A stretch of DNA of 64,000 nt from Planctomycetota bacterium (GCA_016792805.1 JAEUHX010000034.1:143758-207757); one strand, 5' to 3'; positions 53,057 through 61,978 are shown, counted from the first letter of the stretch. Numbers and translations are program-made. The notes: a model not told the origin generated them from the letters alone.

Positions 53057-54670
53057 ATGGCCACGCGCCGCCTCTCGAGCCTCTCTATTGGCCTCGTCCT
53101 CTTGGGCGTTGCGGTTTCGTGCGCGTGGCTGTTCCTGACCGGCGGTGCCGGAGCCGTGCGGCCGCTGCTGCATGCGTCTCCGCTTTTTGTGGTGATTCTG
53201 CTCGGTGTGACGACGGTCCACCTCGGCGTGCGATTCGTTCGGTGGCAGTATTTATTGCGTCGCGCCGACGTGCGCGTGCCGGCGCGGCCGAGCCTTTCGA
53301 TCTTCCTCGCGTCCCTCATGGGGACGGCGACTCCGGCATATGTAGGAGAGGTGCTGCGCTGCGCGCTCGCACGCAAGCGATTCGGCGCGCCGCTTGGCCC
53401 GATGCTCGGCGTGCTCGTGCTCGAGCGGCTCCTCGACGTCCTTGCGCTGGGTCTGATCGGGACGCTGTGTGCGAGCACCCTGACCCATCGCCTGTGGATG
53501 GCCGGGCTGAGCGTCGGTGCAGCGCTCCTCATTGGAATCGCGGTCGCCGTCGTGCGCCGAGTGGCGCATCCCGATGGGCGGCTCGCCGAGCTTCGCAACC
53601 CGGGTTCGCTTTTTGTGGGCATCGGAATGTCGCTCGCGGCTTGGGCCCCTGCGGCCACCTGCGTTTTGTGGTCTGCTCAGGCGCTCGGGAAGTCGCTGCC
53701 GGTGGTGGAGAGCCTGCGCATCTTCAGCCACGCCACGCTCTTCGGCGCCGTCACACTGATGCCGGCCGGCCTCGGCACGACCGGCTCCGCCGCCGTTTTC
53801 CAGCTCCAGGAGATCGGTTTCTCTGCGGCCGACGCCCTGCCGATCGTTGCGCTGTTCCGACTCACGACGACTGGGCTCGCTCTCTCTGTTGGATTCGTAT
53901 TCTTTGTCTTGGAGCTGCGTTCGATCGGGAAGCCGGCAGCTCCTGCGACGGCTGCGGAGCATTTCGATGAGATCGCGATGCAGTATCAGCATGAGTACGC
54001 ACCCCATGTGTGGAAACTGCTGCTGGACAGAAAAGTATCTTTGATCTGCTCGCCGCTGCCGACTCCGCCGGCTGCGGCCGGCCTTGGGCTCGACTTCGGC
54101 TGCGGCCTCGGGCACCAGTGCCTTGAAATGCGCGCCCGCGGATATGAGGTGATTGGGATCGACCCGTCGCGCGGATTATTGAGGAATGCGAAGCGGGCCG
54201 GAGCGCCGGTCGTCGCTGCCGACGGCCTGCGCCTGCCGTTTCCCGACGGCACCTTCGACTTCGCATATGCAGTCGGCGTGCTCCACCACCTACCGGATGC
54301 ATCGGCCCAGGCGGCCGCGTGCCGCGAGATCGCCCGCGTGCTCAAGCCAGGGGGACGCCTCGTCGTCCACGAGACGAACACGCGCAATCCACTGTTTCGC
54401 TTCTACATGGGGTACGTCTTCCCCGTGCTGAAGACGATCGACGAGGGGACGGAACATTGGATCGAGCCGATGCGCTGGGAGCGCAACCCCGATCTCGAGT
54501 GGGTCGAGACCCGCTACTTCACCTTCCTCCCCGACACCATTCCGAGGCCGTTGCTCCCCACATTCCTTGCATTGGAGCGGCGGCTGGAGCGAAGCTCTCT
54601 GCGGCCCTACGCCGTCCATTACATGGCCGTCCTTCGCAAGCCGCATCGCCCGGGAGGGGCTTCCTCGTGA
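53057..54670 (+). CDS. Fusion of UPF0104/LPG-synthase-type membrane domain with SAM methyltransferase
   Basis: The 537-residue protein starts at ATG 53057. Residues 1-300 contain about seven hydrophobic segments with GTATPAYVGEVLRCALARKR and TLMPAGLGTTGSAAVFQL, the signatures of the UPF0104/lysylphosphatidylglycerol-synthase TM family (flippase or synthase membrane domain, often near lipid genes). Residues 310-537 are a class I methyltransferase with LDFGCGLGHQC (about 345), GIDPSRG, LPFPDGTFDFAYAVGVLHHL and LKPGGRLVVHE. A membrane part joined to a methyltransferase suggests methylation of a lipid or polyprenyl-linked substrate. It overlaps pssA, a phospholipid gene, by 4 bases, which supports a lipid role. 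Confidence 0.88.
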   Translation: MATRRLSSLSIGLVLLGVAVSCAWLFLTGGAGAVRPLLHASPLFVVILLGVTTVHLGVRFVRWQYLLRRADVRVPARPSLSIFLASLMGTATPAYVGEVLRCALARKRFGAPLGPMLGVLVLERLLDVLALGLIGTLCASTLTHRLWMAGLSVGAALLIGIAVAVVRRVAHPDGRLAELRNPGSLFVGIGMSLAAWAPAATCVLWSAQALGKSLPVVESLRIFSHATLFGAVTLMPAGLGTTGSAAVFQLQEIGFSAADALPIVALFRLTTTGLALSVGFVFFVLELRSIGKPAAPATAAEHFDEIAMQYQHEYAPHVWKLLLDRKVSLICSPLPTPPAAAGLGLDFGCGLGHQCLEMRARGYEVIGIDPSRGLLRNAKRAGAPVVAADGLRLPFPDGTFDFAYAVGVLHHLPDASAQAAACREIARVLKPGGRLVVHETNTRNPLFRFYMGYVFPVLKTIDEGTEHWIEPMRWERNPDLEWVETRYFTFLPDTIPRPLLPTFLALERRLERSSLRPYAVHYMAVLRKPHRPGGASS

Positions 54671-55515
54671 AGCGAATCTGGGTCGTTCCCACGATGCTGA
54701 CGCTCGCGAACGGATTCTTTGGATTCCTCGCGCTGGCGAAATGTGCAGACGCGGCGCGCATCGGCGGAGCAAGCCCGCTCTTCGGAGACACGCTCGAGTA
54801 CGCGGCTTATTGTGTGCTTGCCGCGATGGTGTGCGACTCCCTCGACGGCTGGGTCGCTCGTCGCCTCGGAACATCGACGGAGCTCGGCGCGCAGCTCGAC
54901 TCTCTCTGCGACGCGGTGACCTTCGGAATTGTGCCCGGCGTACTGTTCAAGACGTTCGTCGAGGGAGTCGGCGATCCTCCGTCGGTTACCGAGTCGCGCT
55001 ACTTTCTCGCTGCCGGCGCGTGCTACGCGCTGTGTGCAATCCTGCGCCTCGCGCGCTTCAACGTGGAGAATCTCCAGGGTCGCGAGGATCACAAAGTATT
55101 TCGCGGCCTCCCGAGCCCAGGTGCCGCAATCGTTGTCGTGGCTTGCGTTCTGTTCTATTTCGACGAACGCTGGTCCTCGTGGTCGTGGACCCGATCGGCG
55201 GCCCCCACGGTTCGCTCCGTCATCGGCTTCGGATTTCCATTTCTGATGTGTGCGCTCGGGATCCTCATGGTCTCGAGAATTGCATATCCACATTTCGCCT
55301 CGGCGCTCTTCGGTCGCCGCCGCTCCTTCCGCTCCTTCGCACAGCTCGTCGTCGGCATCGCTCTCGCTGCCTCGGAGCCCCGCGTCTTCCTATTTCTCGG
55401 AAGCCTCATGTTCGGCGCGTTCGGGCCGGCGATGTCGCTGCTGAAGCGCGTGGCGGGACGAGGCCAGCCCCAATCCGACGCGGTCCAATCGAAGCCGCCA
55501 GCTCCGCGACCTTAA
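54667..55515 (+). CDS. pssA: CDP-diacylglycerol-serine O-phosphatidyltransferase-like enzyme (PssA)
   Basis: The 282-residue protein has the CDP-alcohol phosphatidyltransferase motif D-G-x2-A-R-x8-G-x3-D-x3-D in DGWVARRLGTSTELGAQLDSLCD (residues about 60-82) and five or six membrane segments. VPTMLTLANGFFGFLAL at the start is typical of PssA. It makes phosphatidylserine, the precursor of phosphatidylethanolamine, at the inner membrane. Phosphatidylglycerol-phosphate synthase would be a close alternative. Its GTG start overlaps the preceding stop (GTGA). folK begins 17 bases after its end. Confidence 0.9.
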   Translation: MKRIWVVPTMLTLANGFFGFLALAKCADAARIGGASPLFGDTLEYAAYCVLAAMVCDSLDGWVARRLGTSTELGAQLDSLCDAVTFGIVPGVLFKTFVEGVGDPPSVTESRYFLAAGACYALCAILRLARFNVENLQGREDHKVFRGLPSPGAAIVVVACVLFYFDERWSSWSWTRSAAPTVRSVIGFGFPFLMCALGILMVSRIAYPHFASALFGRRRSFRSFAQLVVGIALAASEPRVFLFLGSLMFGAFGPAMSLLKRVAGRGQPQSDAVQSKPPAPRP

Positions 55516-55532
55516 GAGATCGGCGATCCACC

Positions 55533-56042
55533 ATGGCGATTCTTTACGTTGCACTCGGAAGCAACCTGGGCGACCGCGCCGCACATCTGTTGGCGGGGGT
55601 GGCGGGGTGCTCGGCCCATGGCATCGCTCTGCGCCGGCTGTCGTCGATCTACGAGACGGCCCCGGTGGGCGGCCCGGCGGGACAGAACTGGTATCTCAAT
55701 GCCGTCGGCGAGTTTCAGTCGGGGCTCGATGCGCGCGTGGTGTTGCAGATCTTGCGGAATATTGAGGAGAGGAACGGCCGAGTCCGCGGCGCCAAGGACG
55801 CCCCGCGCACGCTCGACCTCGACATTCTTTCGGTCGGATCAGAGATTCGATCGGGAGAGGATCTGACTCTTCCGCATCCGAGGCTGCACCTTCGGCGATT
55901 CGTGCTGGAGCCGTTTGTGGAGATTGCGCCGGCCTACCGGGTGCCGGGGCTCGATCGCACGGCCGCGGAACTCCTTGCGGATCTGTTGCTTCGCGAACCG
56001 GGCTGCGGCTCCATTCGGCTCTATCACGCGCAAAGGCCTTGA
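55533..56042 (+). CDS. folK: 2-amino-4-hydroxy-6-hydroxymethyldihydropteridine diphosphokinase (FolK)
   Basis: The ATG at 55533 gives 169 residues with YVALGSNLGDR, PAGQNWYLNAV, RTLDLDILS and PHPRLHLRRFVLEP, all HPPK signatures. It transfers pyrophosphate from ATP to 6-hydroxymethyl-dihydropterin in folate synthesis. No folP is adjacent. It overlaps panC by 4 bases (TTGA). Confidence 0.97.
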   Translation: MAILYVALGSNLGDRAAHLLAGVAGCSAHGIALRRLSSIYETAPVGGPAGQNWYLNAVGEFQSGLDARVVLQILRNIEERNGRVRGAKDAPRTLDLDILSVGSEIRSGEDLTLPHPRLHLRRFVLEPFVEIAPAYRVPGLDRTAAELLADLLLREPGCGSIRLYHAQRP

Positions 56043-56917
56043 AGCTCGTGACCTCCCTGGAGTCGATGGCCCGACTCCGCGACGAACTGCGCCGCGTCGG
56101 CAAGCGAGTGGGATTCGTTCCCACCATGGGCGCACTCCACCCCGGCCACCAGAGCCTCGTCGAGCGCGCTCGCGCCGAGAGCGACGTCGTGGTGTCGAGC
56201 ATCTTTGTCAATCCATTACAGTTTGGACCCTCAGAGGATTTCGAGCGCTATCCGCGCGACCTCGACGGCGACCGCGCGAAGCTCGAGGCGGCCGGCTGCG
56301 ATGTGCTCTTCACGACGTCTCCGTCGGCGATGTATCCCCACGGATTCCAGACCTACGTCGTCCCCGAAGGATCTCTGGCCGCGCGATTCGAGGCGGCGGT
56401 CCGGCCGGGCCATTTTCGCGGCGTCGCGACGATCGTTCTGAAATTATTGAATATCGTCGGCCCGACGCGCGCCTACTTCGGCCGCAAGGACGCCCAGCAG
56501 CTCGCCATTGTGAAGCGCATGGTTTCCGATCTGAATGTTCCCGTGCAGATCGTGCCCTGCCCCACCGTTCGCGAGCCCGATGGGCTCGCCATGTCCTCGC
56601 GCAATGCATACCTCTCGGCGGAGCAGCGCGCCGCGGCGCCCGCCATCTATCGCGCGCTGCGCGCCGCGCGAGCAAGAATCTGTAAGGGAGAGCGAAGCGC
56701 AGCGGCCCTTCGAACCGAGCTGACCTCCGACCTGCGCTCCGCGTTCGGCGTCGATCCGGACTACGCCGAGCTCGTCGATCCCGCGAGCTTCGAGCCTCTC
56801 GGCGAGGCGATCCCTGAGCAGCGAAATGTGCTCGCTCCGATTCTTGCAATCGTGGCGCAACGTGTCGGGACGACTCGGCTGCTCGACAATGCGCGTCTCG
56901 ACGAGGATGGCCTGTGA
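56039..56917 (+). CDS. panC: Pantothenate synthetase (PanC)
   Basis: The 292-residue protein has FVPTMGALHPGHQSLVERA (ATP binding), NPLQFGPSEDFERYPRDL, KLLNIVGPTRAYFGRKDAQQLAI and PCPTVREPDGLAMSSRNAYLS, all PanC signatures. It joins pantoate and beta-alanine with ATP to make pantothenate for coenzyme A. The start is probably the TTG overlapping the folK stop, because it couples translation; a GTG a few codons in is possible. Its end overlaps ispE by 4 bases. Confidence 0.96.
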   Translation: MKLVTSLESMARLRDELRRVGKRVGFVPTMGALHPGHQSLVERARAESDVVVSSIFVNPLQFGPSEDFERYPRDLDGDRAKLEAAGCDVLFTTSPSAMYPHGFQTYVVPEGSLAARFEAAVRPGHFRGVATIVLKLLNIVGPTRAYFGRKDAQQLAIVKRMVSDLNVPVQIVPCPTVREPDGLAMSSRNAYLSAEQRAAAPAIYRALRAARARICKGERSAAALRTELTSDLRSAFGVDPDYAELVDPASFEPLGEAIPEQRNVLAPILAIVAQRVGTTRLLDNARLDEDGL

Positions 56918-57861
56918 TTGTCGACGAGCGCGGGCCCCATCGCCTCTCCGTTCGAAGCACCGCCAAGCTCAATCTTTTTCTCGAGGTGCTGGGGAAGCGT
57001 CCCGACGGATTCCACGAGATCGAGACGGTGATGCAGGAGGTGGCGCTCTTTGATCGGCTCGAGTTCGAGGCAGTTCCGGGGGAGACCCGGGGGACGATTG
57101 AGTTCTCCTGTAATGTTCCCGGGCTCGCGCCGCAGGGCGCCAACCTTGTCGAGCGGGCGGCCGCACTATTCGCGAAGGAACACCCGATTCCCTCGACGCT
57201 GCGAATCCGCCTGACGAAGTCCACTCCCGCTGGAACCGGGATGGGAGCGGGGTCCGCCAATGCGGCAGCAACATTGGCTGCTCTCAATGAATTGTTTCAA
57301 ACTCGGATTCAAAGTCAGGCGCTCGAGTCGTTGGCTTCGAGAATCGGATCGGACTGTGCGTTTTTCGTGAGGGGCGGCGCCGCCATCGCCCGCGGACGGG
57401 GCGAAGTTCTCGAGCCAATCGAACTTCCCTCACGGTGGTTCCTCATCGCGATTCCGAAGATTTCCGTTGCGACGGGTGCCGTGTACGGCGCGATCGCTGC
57501 GCGCTTGCCGGAGCCATCCGGGATTCGCACAATCCCCAGGGCAGCGCTCGCGTCCCCGAGCGCAGCACTGTGCGCAAATGCTCTCTTCAATCGCCTCGAG
57601 CAAGCCGCCTACTTGCTGCATCCGCAGCTCCCCCGGCTTGCAGACGCGATCGAGCGCTCCGCGGCCACGCCCGTGCGGCTCACCGGCAGCGGAGGTGCAC
57701 TTTTCGCCGTGTTCGACGACGCGAGGTCGGCGCAGGCCGCGGCCGAGCGTGCGTTTTGTGATATCTCCGATCCCTCGCTCGACCGACTCCTCGTGGCTTC
57801 CTCCATCGCTTCTCATGGAGGGCCGATGCCGATTGCCGCTTCTCCCGCTGCTCCTCTGTAG
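56914..57861 (+). CDS. ispE: 4-diphosphocytidyl-2-C-methyl-D-erythritol kinase (IspE)
   Basis: The 315-residue GHMP kinase has STAKLNLFLEVLGKRPDGFHEIETVMQ, PAGTGMGAGSANAAATLAALNELF (ATP binding) and LTGSGGALFAVFDD (third GHMP motif). It phosphorylates CDP-methylerythritol in the MEP isoprenoid pathway. The GTG start overlaps panC (GTGA). The spoVG-like gene begins 5 bases after its stop, and ispE-spoVG closeness is also known in Bacillus. Confidence 0.97.
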   Translation: MIVDERGPHRLSVRSTAKLNLFLEVLGKRPDGFHEIETVMQEVALFDRLEFEAVPGETRGTIEFSCNVPGLAPQGANLVERAAALFAKEHPIPSTLRIRLTKSTPAGTGMGAGSANAAATLAALNELFQTRIQSQALESLASRIGSDCAFFVRGGAAIARGRGEVLEPIELPSRWFLIAIPKISVATGAVYGAIAARLPEPSGIRTIPRAALASPSAALCANALFNRLEQAAYLLHPQLPRLADAIERSAATPVRLTGSGGALFAVFDDARSAQAAAERAFCDISDPSLDRLLVASSIASHGGPMPIAASPAAPL

Positions 57862-57866
57862 CACCC

Positions 57867-58310
57867 GTGGAAATTACTGAAGTTCGAATTCGGCTTCTGG
57901 ACGGGCGCCGCGACCGGCTCCGTGCCTACGCCACGATCACGCTTCGTGGAGTGTTCGTCGTGCGCGACCTTCGGATTATTGAGGGTCAACGGGGCATCTT
58001 TGTCGCGATGCCGAGCCGGCGCCTCGCGGACCGGTGCCCCCGATGCAGCGGCAAGAACCACCTGCGAGCAAATTTTTGTAATGAATGCGGCGCGAAGCTC
58101 CAGGCGGGCCGAGCGCTCCGAGATCAGACGGGCCGGCTCCGGCTCCACTGCGACGTGGCGCACCCCGTGAATCGAGAGGCGCGCACGAAGCTCGAAGAGT
58201 GTGTATTGGCGCGCTACTACGAAGAGCTCGAACTCAAGCGGCGGGGACAGTACATGCCGCCTGAGGACGATGCCTTCGAGTTCGAGGAAGGGGACTACGA
58301 GTACGAGTAA
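57867..58310 (+). CDS. spoVG: SpoVG-family protein with inserted zinc ribbon
   Basis: The 147-residue protein starts (GTG 57867) with EITEVRIRLLDGRRDRLRAYATITLRGVFVVRDLRIIEG and IFVAMPSRR, the SpoVG fold, and ends it with DVAHPVNREARTKLEECVLARYYEE. Between them lies a new stretch (about residues 55-80) with C-P-R-C and C-N-E-C pairs (CPRCSGKNHLRANFCNECG), a zinc ribbon. SpoVG proteins are nucleic-acid-binding regulators. The ribbon should add binding. The tail is acidic (EDDAFEFEEGDYEYE). It follows ispE by 5 bases and overlaps the next gene by 41. Confidence 0.92.
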   Translation: MEITEVRIRLLDGRRDRLRAYATITLRGVFVVRDLRIIEGQRGIFVAMPSRRLADRCPRCSGKNHLRANFCNECGAKLQAGRALRDQTGRLRLHCDVAHPVNREARTKLEECVLARYYEELELKRRGQYMPPEDDAFEFEEGDYEYE

Positions 58311-59226
58311 GATTGGTTTCCTCGGCGCGGGCGCGGCGGCGACGGCGCTCGCGCTGGCGGCGCGTCGGCGCGGCTTGGCGGTGGCGGCGATCTGGAGCCC
58401 GTCGGGAATATCCGCCCGCGCGCTCGCGCGCCGTTGCGGCAAGGGCACCCGGGCGGTTTCGAGCCCCGATGAGGCGGCCGCCGCCTCCGATCTCCTCATC
58501 CTTGCCGTCCCCGATCGCGCGATCGTGGAGACGGCTCGCCGAGCGGCCGCCGGCGTGCGCCGCGGGGCGCTCGTCGTGCATCTGAGCGGCGCGGCGCCGC
58601 TTTCTGATCTCGCGCCGCTTCGCCGCGCCGGGGCGCGGATTGGCGGATTTCATCCCATTCAAACGTTTCCCGACCGCAAGGGCGGCGCCGAGAAAATTGA
58701 GGACTCAACTGTGGGGATTCGCGGCGATGCCAGGGCGGCGGCCGAGCTTCGGCGCCTTGCCGCCAAGCTCCGCATGCGCGCGCTTCGCTTTCCGGAGCGA
58801 GGACGCATCCGCTACCACGCGGCGGCTGTGATGGCCTCCAACCTCGTGGTCGCGCTGATGGACTTGGCCGTCGAGGAGCTGCGCGCCTCGAGCGGCGCCT
58901 CGCGGGCCGAGGCGCTCCGCGCGCTGCTTCCGCTCCTGCGGGGCACGGTTGCGAACCTCGCGCGCGTCGGTCTGCCGGGGGCGCTGTCGGGGCCGATCGC
59001 CCGCGGAGACGGGGCGACCGTGGCCGGGCACCTGAGCGCTCTCTCGCGGCGGCCGTCGACCGACCGTGTCTATCGCGAACTCTCGGCGCGCGCGGTGGCG
59101 ATGGCTCTCCAACGCCGGACCGTCGCGCCGGCCGTCGCGCGGTCGCTGCGGCGGCTGCTCGCCTCGCCGATCGAGGGTATGCACGGGCGAGGGCGCCGTG
59201 GCGGCGCGCCCTCCCCCGATCGATAA
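58270..59226 (+). CDS. Rossmann-fold protein with DUF2520 domain
   Basis: The only reasonable start is ATG 58270, inside the 3' end of spoVG, giving 318 residues. The NAD-binding motif GFLGAGAAATAL (about residues 16-27) and LILAVPDRAI are typical. FHPIQTFPD is the hallmark of the Rossmann-like plus DUF2520 family. The DUF2520 half (about residues 160-300) is all-helical. Members resemble ketopantoate reductase or 6-phosphogluconate dehydrogenase. Because panC lies three genes upstream, a missing-panE role is possible but not shown. The aroDE gene starts 7 bases after the end. Confidence 0.88.
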   Translation: MPSSSRKGTTSTSKIGFLGAGAAATALALAARRRGLAVAAIWSPSGISARALARRCGKGTRAVSSPDEAAAASDLLILAVPDRAIVETARRAAAGVRRGALVVHLSGAAPLSDLAPLRRAGARIGGFHPIQTFPDRKGGAEKIEDSTVGIRGDARAAAELRRLAAKLRMRALRFPERGRIRYHAAAVMASNLVVALMDLAVEELRASSGASRAEALRALLPLLRGTVANLARVGLPGALSGPIARGDGATVAGHLSALSRRPSTDRVYRELSARAVAMALQRRTVAPAVARSLRRLLASPIEGMHGRGRRGGAPSPDR

Positions 59227-59233
59227 AGGGCCC

Positions 59234-60739
59234 ATGGCGCTCGTGGCATCGATTCTCGAGCCGCACGTCGAGGCGGCCCGCTCCGTCGCAGATCGCGTCG
59301 AGACGGCCGCCGATCTCGTCGAGTTTCGAATCGACGGCATGGAGCGCGTCGATTCGCAGGCGCTTCTGGCGGGCCGACGCAAAGCGGTCGTCGTTGCCTG
59401 TCCATCGGTTGACGAGGGCGGTCGCTACACCGGCTCCATCGATGGGCGCCTCGCGCGCCTGCGCGCAGCCGCGGAGGCGGGAGCCAGCTACGTCGACTTG
59501 GATTGGCGCGTCGCCGACCGGCTGACGGACCTGCCTGGCCGCTGCCGGCGAATTGTGTCGATGCACTTGCCGGGCGGCATGCCGGCCGACTTGCCGGGAG
59601 CTGTAAGGTTTCTTCAATCCTTGGCCGGCCCCTCAGACCTCATCAAGCTGGTGCCCCACAGCGACAGGCTCGAGGACGCGCTCGACCTCGCGCGGCTCGT
59701 GCAGGATGGCGGCGGAAAAGTGATCGCCTTCGCGACGGGGCGTGCAGCCATGGTTTCGCGCCTTCTTGCGACGGCCGCAGGAAGTCCACTCATCTACGCG
59801 GCGCCGCAGGCGGGATCGGAGACGGCGCCCGGGCAGCCGACGCTTGCCGAGCTGCGCGCCGTGCTGCCGCCACGCGCCGGTAGCGGGACGACGGCCGTCT
59901 TCGCCGTCGTGGGGAAGCCCGTGGGCCACTCGCTCTCTCCGGCGACCCATTCGATCGCGCTTCGAATGTTACAGCTCGATGCGATGTTTCTCGCGTTCGA
60001 GCCGGACGATTTCTTACAGTTTCTGGATAAGGTCACACCGCTGAATTGTATCCGTGGACTCGCCGTGACCGCGCCGTTCAAGGAAGACGCGCTGCGCCGG
60101 AGCGACCGCGCCGACGAGACCGCCAAAGGAATTGTTGCAGCCAATACGCTGATTCGCACGGAGCAGGGGTGGCGCGCGGCGAACACCGACGACGACGGCG
60201 CCGCCGATGCCATCGAGCTCGGCCTCGAGGGGAAGCTGCTGGGCCGGCGAGTCCTGGTGCTCGGCAGCGGAGGAGCGGCGCGCGCAGCGGCAGCCGGCGT
60301 CCGCCGCCGAGGTGCACAATTGATTCTGGCGAGCCGCAAGCGCGCCGCCGCTGAGAAGCTCGCGCAGCATTTCGGCGGCACGGCCGTCGATTGGAGTGCG
60401 GTCGGAGAAGTGGATTATGACGTGCTGGTGAATGCAACGCCTGTCGGTCAATGGCCGAATGCCACAGAATCACCCATACCTGAGTCGGCCGTTCGGCCCG
60501 GCGCACTTGTGATCGACGCCGTCGTGCGCCCGCCGGAGACGGGGCTTGCGCGCATGGCGAAAGCGCGCGGCGCCAAGTTCGTCCCCGGGGTTCAGTGGTT
60601 TCTTTTTCAAGCGATCCGCCAATTCCGGCTTTTCACGGGTCAGGAGCCGCCCATCGGTGCGATGCGTGCGACGGCCATCGATGCGCTGAAGCGCGAGCCC
60701 AAGCTCCTGCCGGGGCTCATCGCGCCGGCCGTTCTGTGA
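59234..60739 (+). CDS. aroDE: Bifunctional 3-dehydroquinate dehydratase / shikimate dehydrogenase (AroD-AroE fusion)
   Basis: The 501-residue protein joins two enzymes. Residues 1-215 are type I dehydroquinate dehydratase (VEFRIDGME, SMHLPGG with catalytic His, and DLIKLVPHS with the Schiff-base Lys). Residues 222-501 are shikimate dehydrogenase (VVGKPVGHSLSPATHS, VTAPFKEDA with the catalytic Lys, NTDDDGAADAIE, LGSGGAARA and NATPVGQWP). It catalyses consecutive steps of the shikimate pathway for aromatic amino acids. Such fusions are known in plants and in planctomycetes and chlamydiae. It overlaps aroK by 4 bases, so three pathway activities are made together. Confidence 0.96.
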   Translation: MALVASILEPHVEAARSVADRVETAADLVEFRIDGMERVDSQALLAGRRKAVVVACPSVDEGGRYTGSIDGRLARLRAAAEAGASYVDLDWRVADRLTDLPGRCRRIVSMHLPGGMPADLPGAVRFLQSLAGPSDLIKLVPHSDRLEDALDLARLVQDGGGKVIAFATGRAAMVSRLLATAAGSPLIYAAPQAGSETAPGQPTLAELRAVLPPRAGSGTTAVFAVVGKPVGHSLSPATHSIALRMLQLDAMFLAFEPDDFLQFLDKVTPLNCIRGLAVTAPFKEDALRRSDRADETAKGIVAANTLIRTEQGWRAANTDDDGAADAIELGLEGKLLGRRVLVLGSGGAARAAAAGVRRRGAQLILASRKRAAAEKLAQHFGGTAVDWSAVGEVDYDVLVNATPVGQWPNATESPIPESAVRPGALVIDAVVRPPETGLARMAKARGAKFVPGVQWFLFQAIRQFRLFTGQEPPIGAMRATAIDALKREPKLLPGLIAPAVL

Positions 60740-61272
60740 TCTCTCTGCATGGGCCGCGGGGAGCCGGCAAGTCCACGCTCGGCCGCGCATTGGCGGCGCG
60801 GCTTCACCGTCCTTTTCATGATCTCGACGCCGAGATCGAGCGGCGCGCCGGACGCCCGCTGGCGGTTTTGTTGACGGAGTCGGAGCCAAGGTTCCGCGAC
60901 CTCGAGGAGCGCTGCTTGATGGAGCTTCTTGCGTCGGGACCTGCCGACCTCGTGCTCGCGCTCGGCGGCGGCGCCGTGCTCCGCGAGCGCGCCCGGATCG
61001 CTCTCCAGAAAACTGTACGAATCTACTTATTTGCTTCGCCTGAAGCTCTTCGGAAGCGACTCCGGCAAGCTGGAGAGGCGCGGCCGTCGCTCACGGGAGC
61101 CGACCCGGTGCTCGAGGTCGAGTCGGTGCTCGCGCAGCGAGATCCGGTCTACCGCGCCGCGAGCGATGCCGCCCTCGACACCTCCGCCTCGACTCCCTCG
61201 GAATCGGTCGAAGCCTTGGCTGCACTTGTGGTTGGTCTGCTCTCATTGGAGCAGGAGCGGCGCGCGAGCTGA
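60736..61272 (+). CDS. aroK: Shikimate kinase (AroK)
   Basis: The 178-residue P-loop protein begins VISLHGPRGAGKSTLGRALA (Walker A) and has HDLDAEIERRAG (shikimate Asp), FRDLEERCLMEL (shikimate Arg and Glu) and LALGGGAVLRE. It phosphorylates shikimate on the way to chorismate. The start is a GTG overlapping the aroDE stop (GTGA), so the shikimate genes are coupled. Shikimate kinases and gluconate kinases are related; the GGG motif supports shikimate kinase. Confidence 0.95.
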   Translation: MISLHGPRGAGKSTLGRALAARLHRPFHDLDAEIERRAGRPLAVLLTESEPRFRDLEERCLMELLASGPADLVLALGGGAVLRERARIALQKTVRIYLFASPEALRKRLRQAGEARPSLTGADPVLEVESVLAQRDPVYRAASDAALDTSASTPSESVEALAALVVGLLSLEQERRAS

Positions 61273-61315
61273 TCCTTCAGAACACCCCTTCGGGTAGCCG
61301 ATCCAACGGCCTTCC

Positions 61316-61978
61316 ATGGGATGGAGCGATTCCAATGCGGCGATGCCGCCGACGAGCGCGGCCGACATCTCCCTTCTCGAATTCGTGGCGGAGGACCTGC
61401 TCGATCGAGTTCGCGCGCTCCGAACGGCGCTGGCATCGTCCGAAGGACCCGCTGCGGAGCTCCCGGCGACCTACCGCAAGGCCAGCGAAGAGGTGGCCCT
61501 GCTCGAGGATCTCGCCCTGAGCCTCGCGGAGCTGGGCCGCCAGGACCACACGGCCGATCCGGGGAGTTCGGTCGACCTTGTTGACGCCCTGCGCCGCGCC
61601 CATCGTCGGTACGAGGAGCGCCGTGGCGTGCGGCGCGTGCTCCGCGTCAAGGCGCCGGCTGCGAGCACTCGGGTTCTCGGCTCGGCCCACGCCGTGTCGC
61701 GTCTGCTGACCCATTGCCTCGAAGCGACTTCGGTGGGAGCCGTCGAGAGCTCGCCGCTGCTGCTGGACGTGACCCTCGACGGTCCACGTGTCGCGTTGGC
61801 TTTCGAGCCGCAAACGCCGATCGACTCCTCGCTTCCGTCGGAGCGCGCGCGCTTGGCCTGCTTGCTGGCGCTGGCACGTCGGCTCGCGGAGGGGCTGCAC
61901 GGCTCCGTTGAACTCCGCCGCACTAGCGGTGCACTCGTGGCTCCGCACCTGTTCCTGCACGCGGCGCTCGGCAGCTAG
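61316..61978 (+). CDS. Hypothetical protein, possibly a degenerate histidine-kinase-type core
   Basis: The 220-residue protein has a helical N-terminal half (about residues 15-75, LEFVAEDLLDRVRALRTAL and VALLEDLALSLAELG) and a mixed C-terminal half with LLLDVTLDGPRVALAFEPQT and ARLACLLALARRLAEGLHGSVELRRTSG. The order of helix pair, strand, and the GL/LHG region near the end resembles HisKA plus HATPase domains without the H, N and G boxes. The start at 61316 is uncertain; 61343 is the alternative. It follows aroK by 43 bases. The function is unknown. Confidence 0.62.
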   Translation: MGWSDSNAAMPPTSAADISLLEFVAEDLLDRVRALRTALASSEGPAAELPATYRKASEEVALLEDLALSLAELGRQDHTADPGSSVDLVDALRRAHRRYEERRGVRRVLRVKAPAASTRVLGSAHAVSRLLTHCLEATSVGAVESSPLLLDVTLDGPRVALAFEPQTPIDSSLPSERARLACLLALARRLAEGLHGSVELRRTSGALVAPHLFLHAALGS

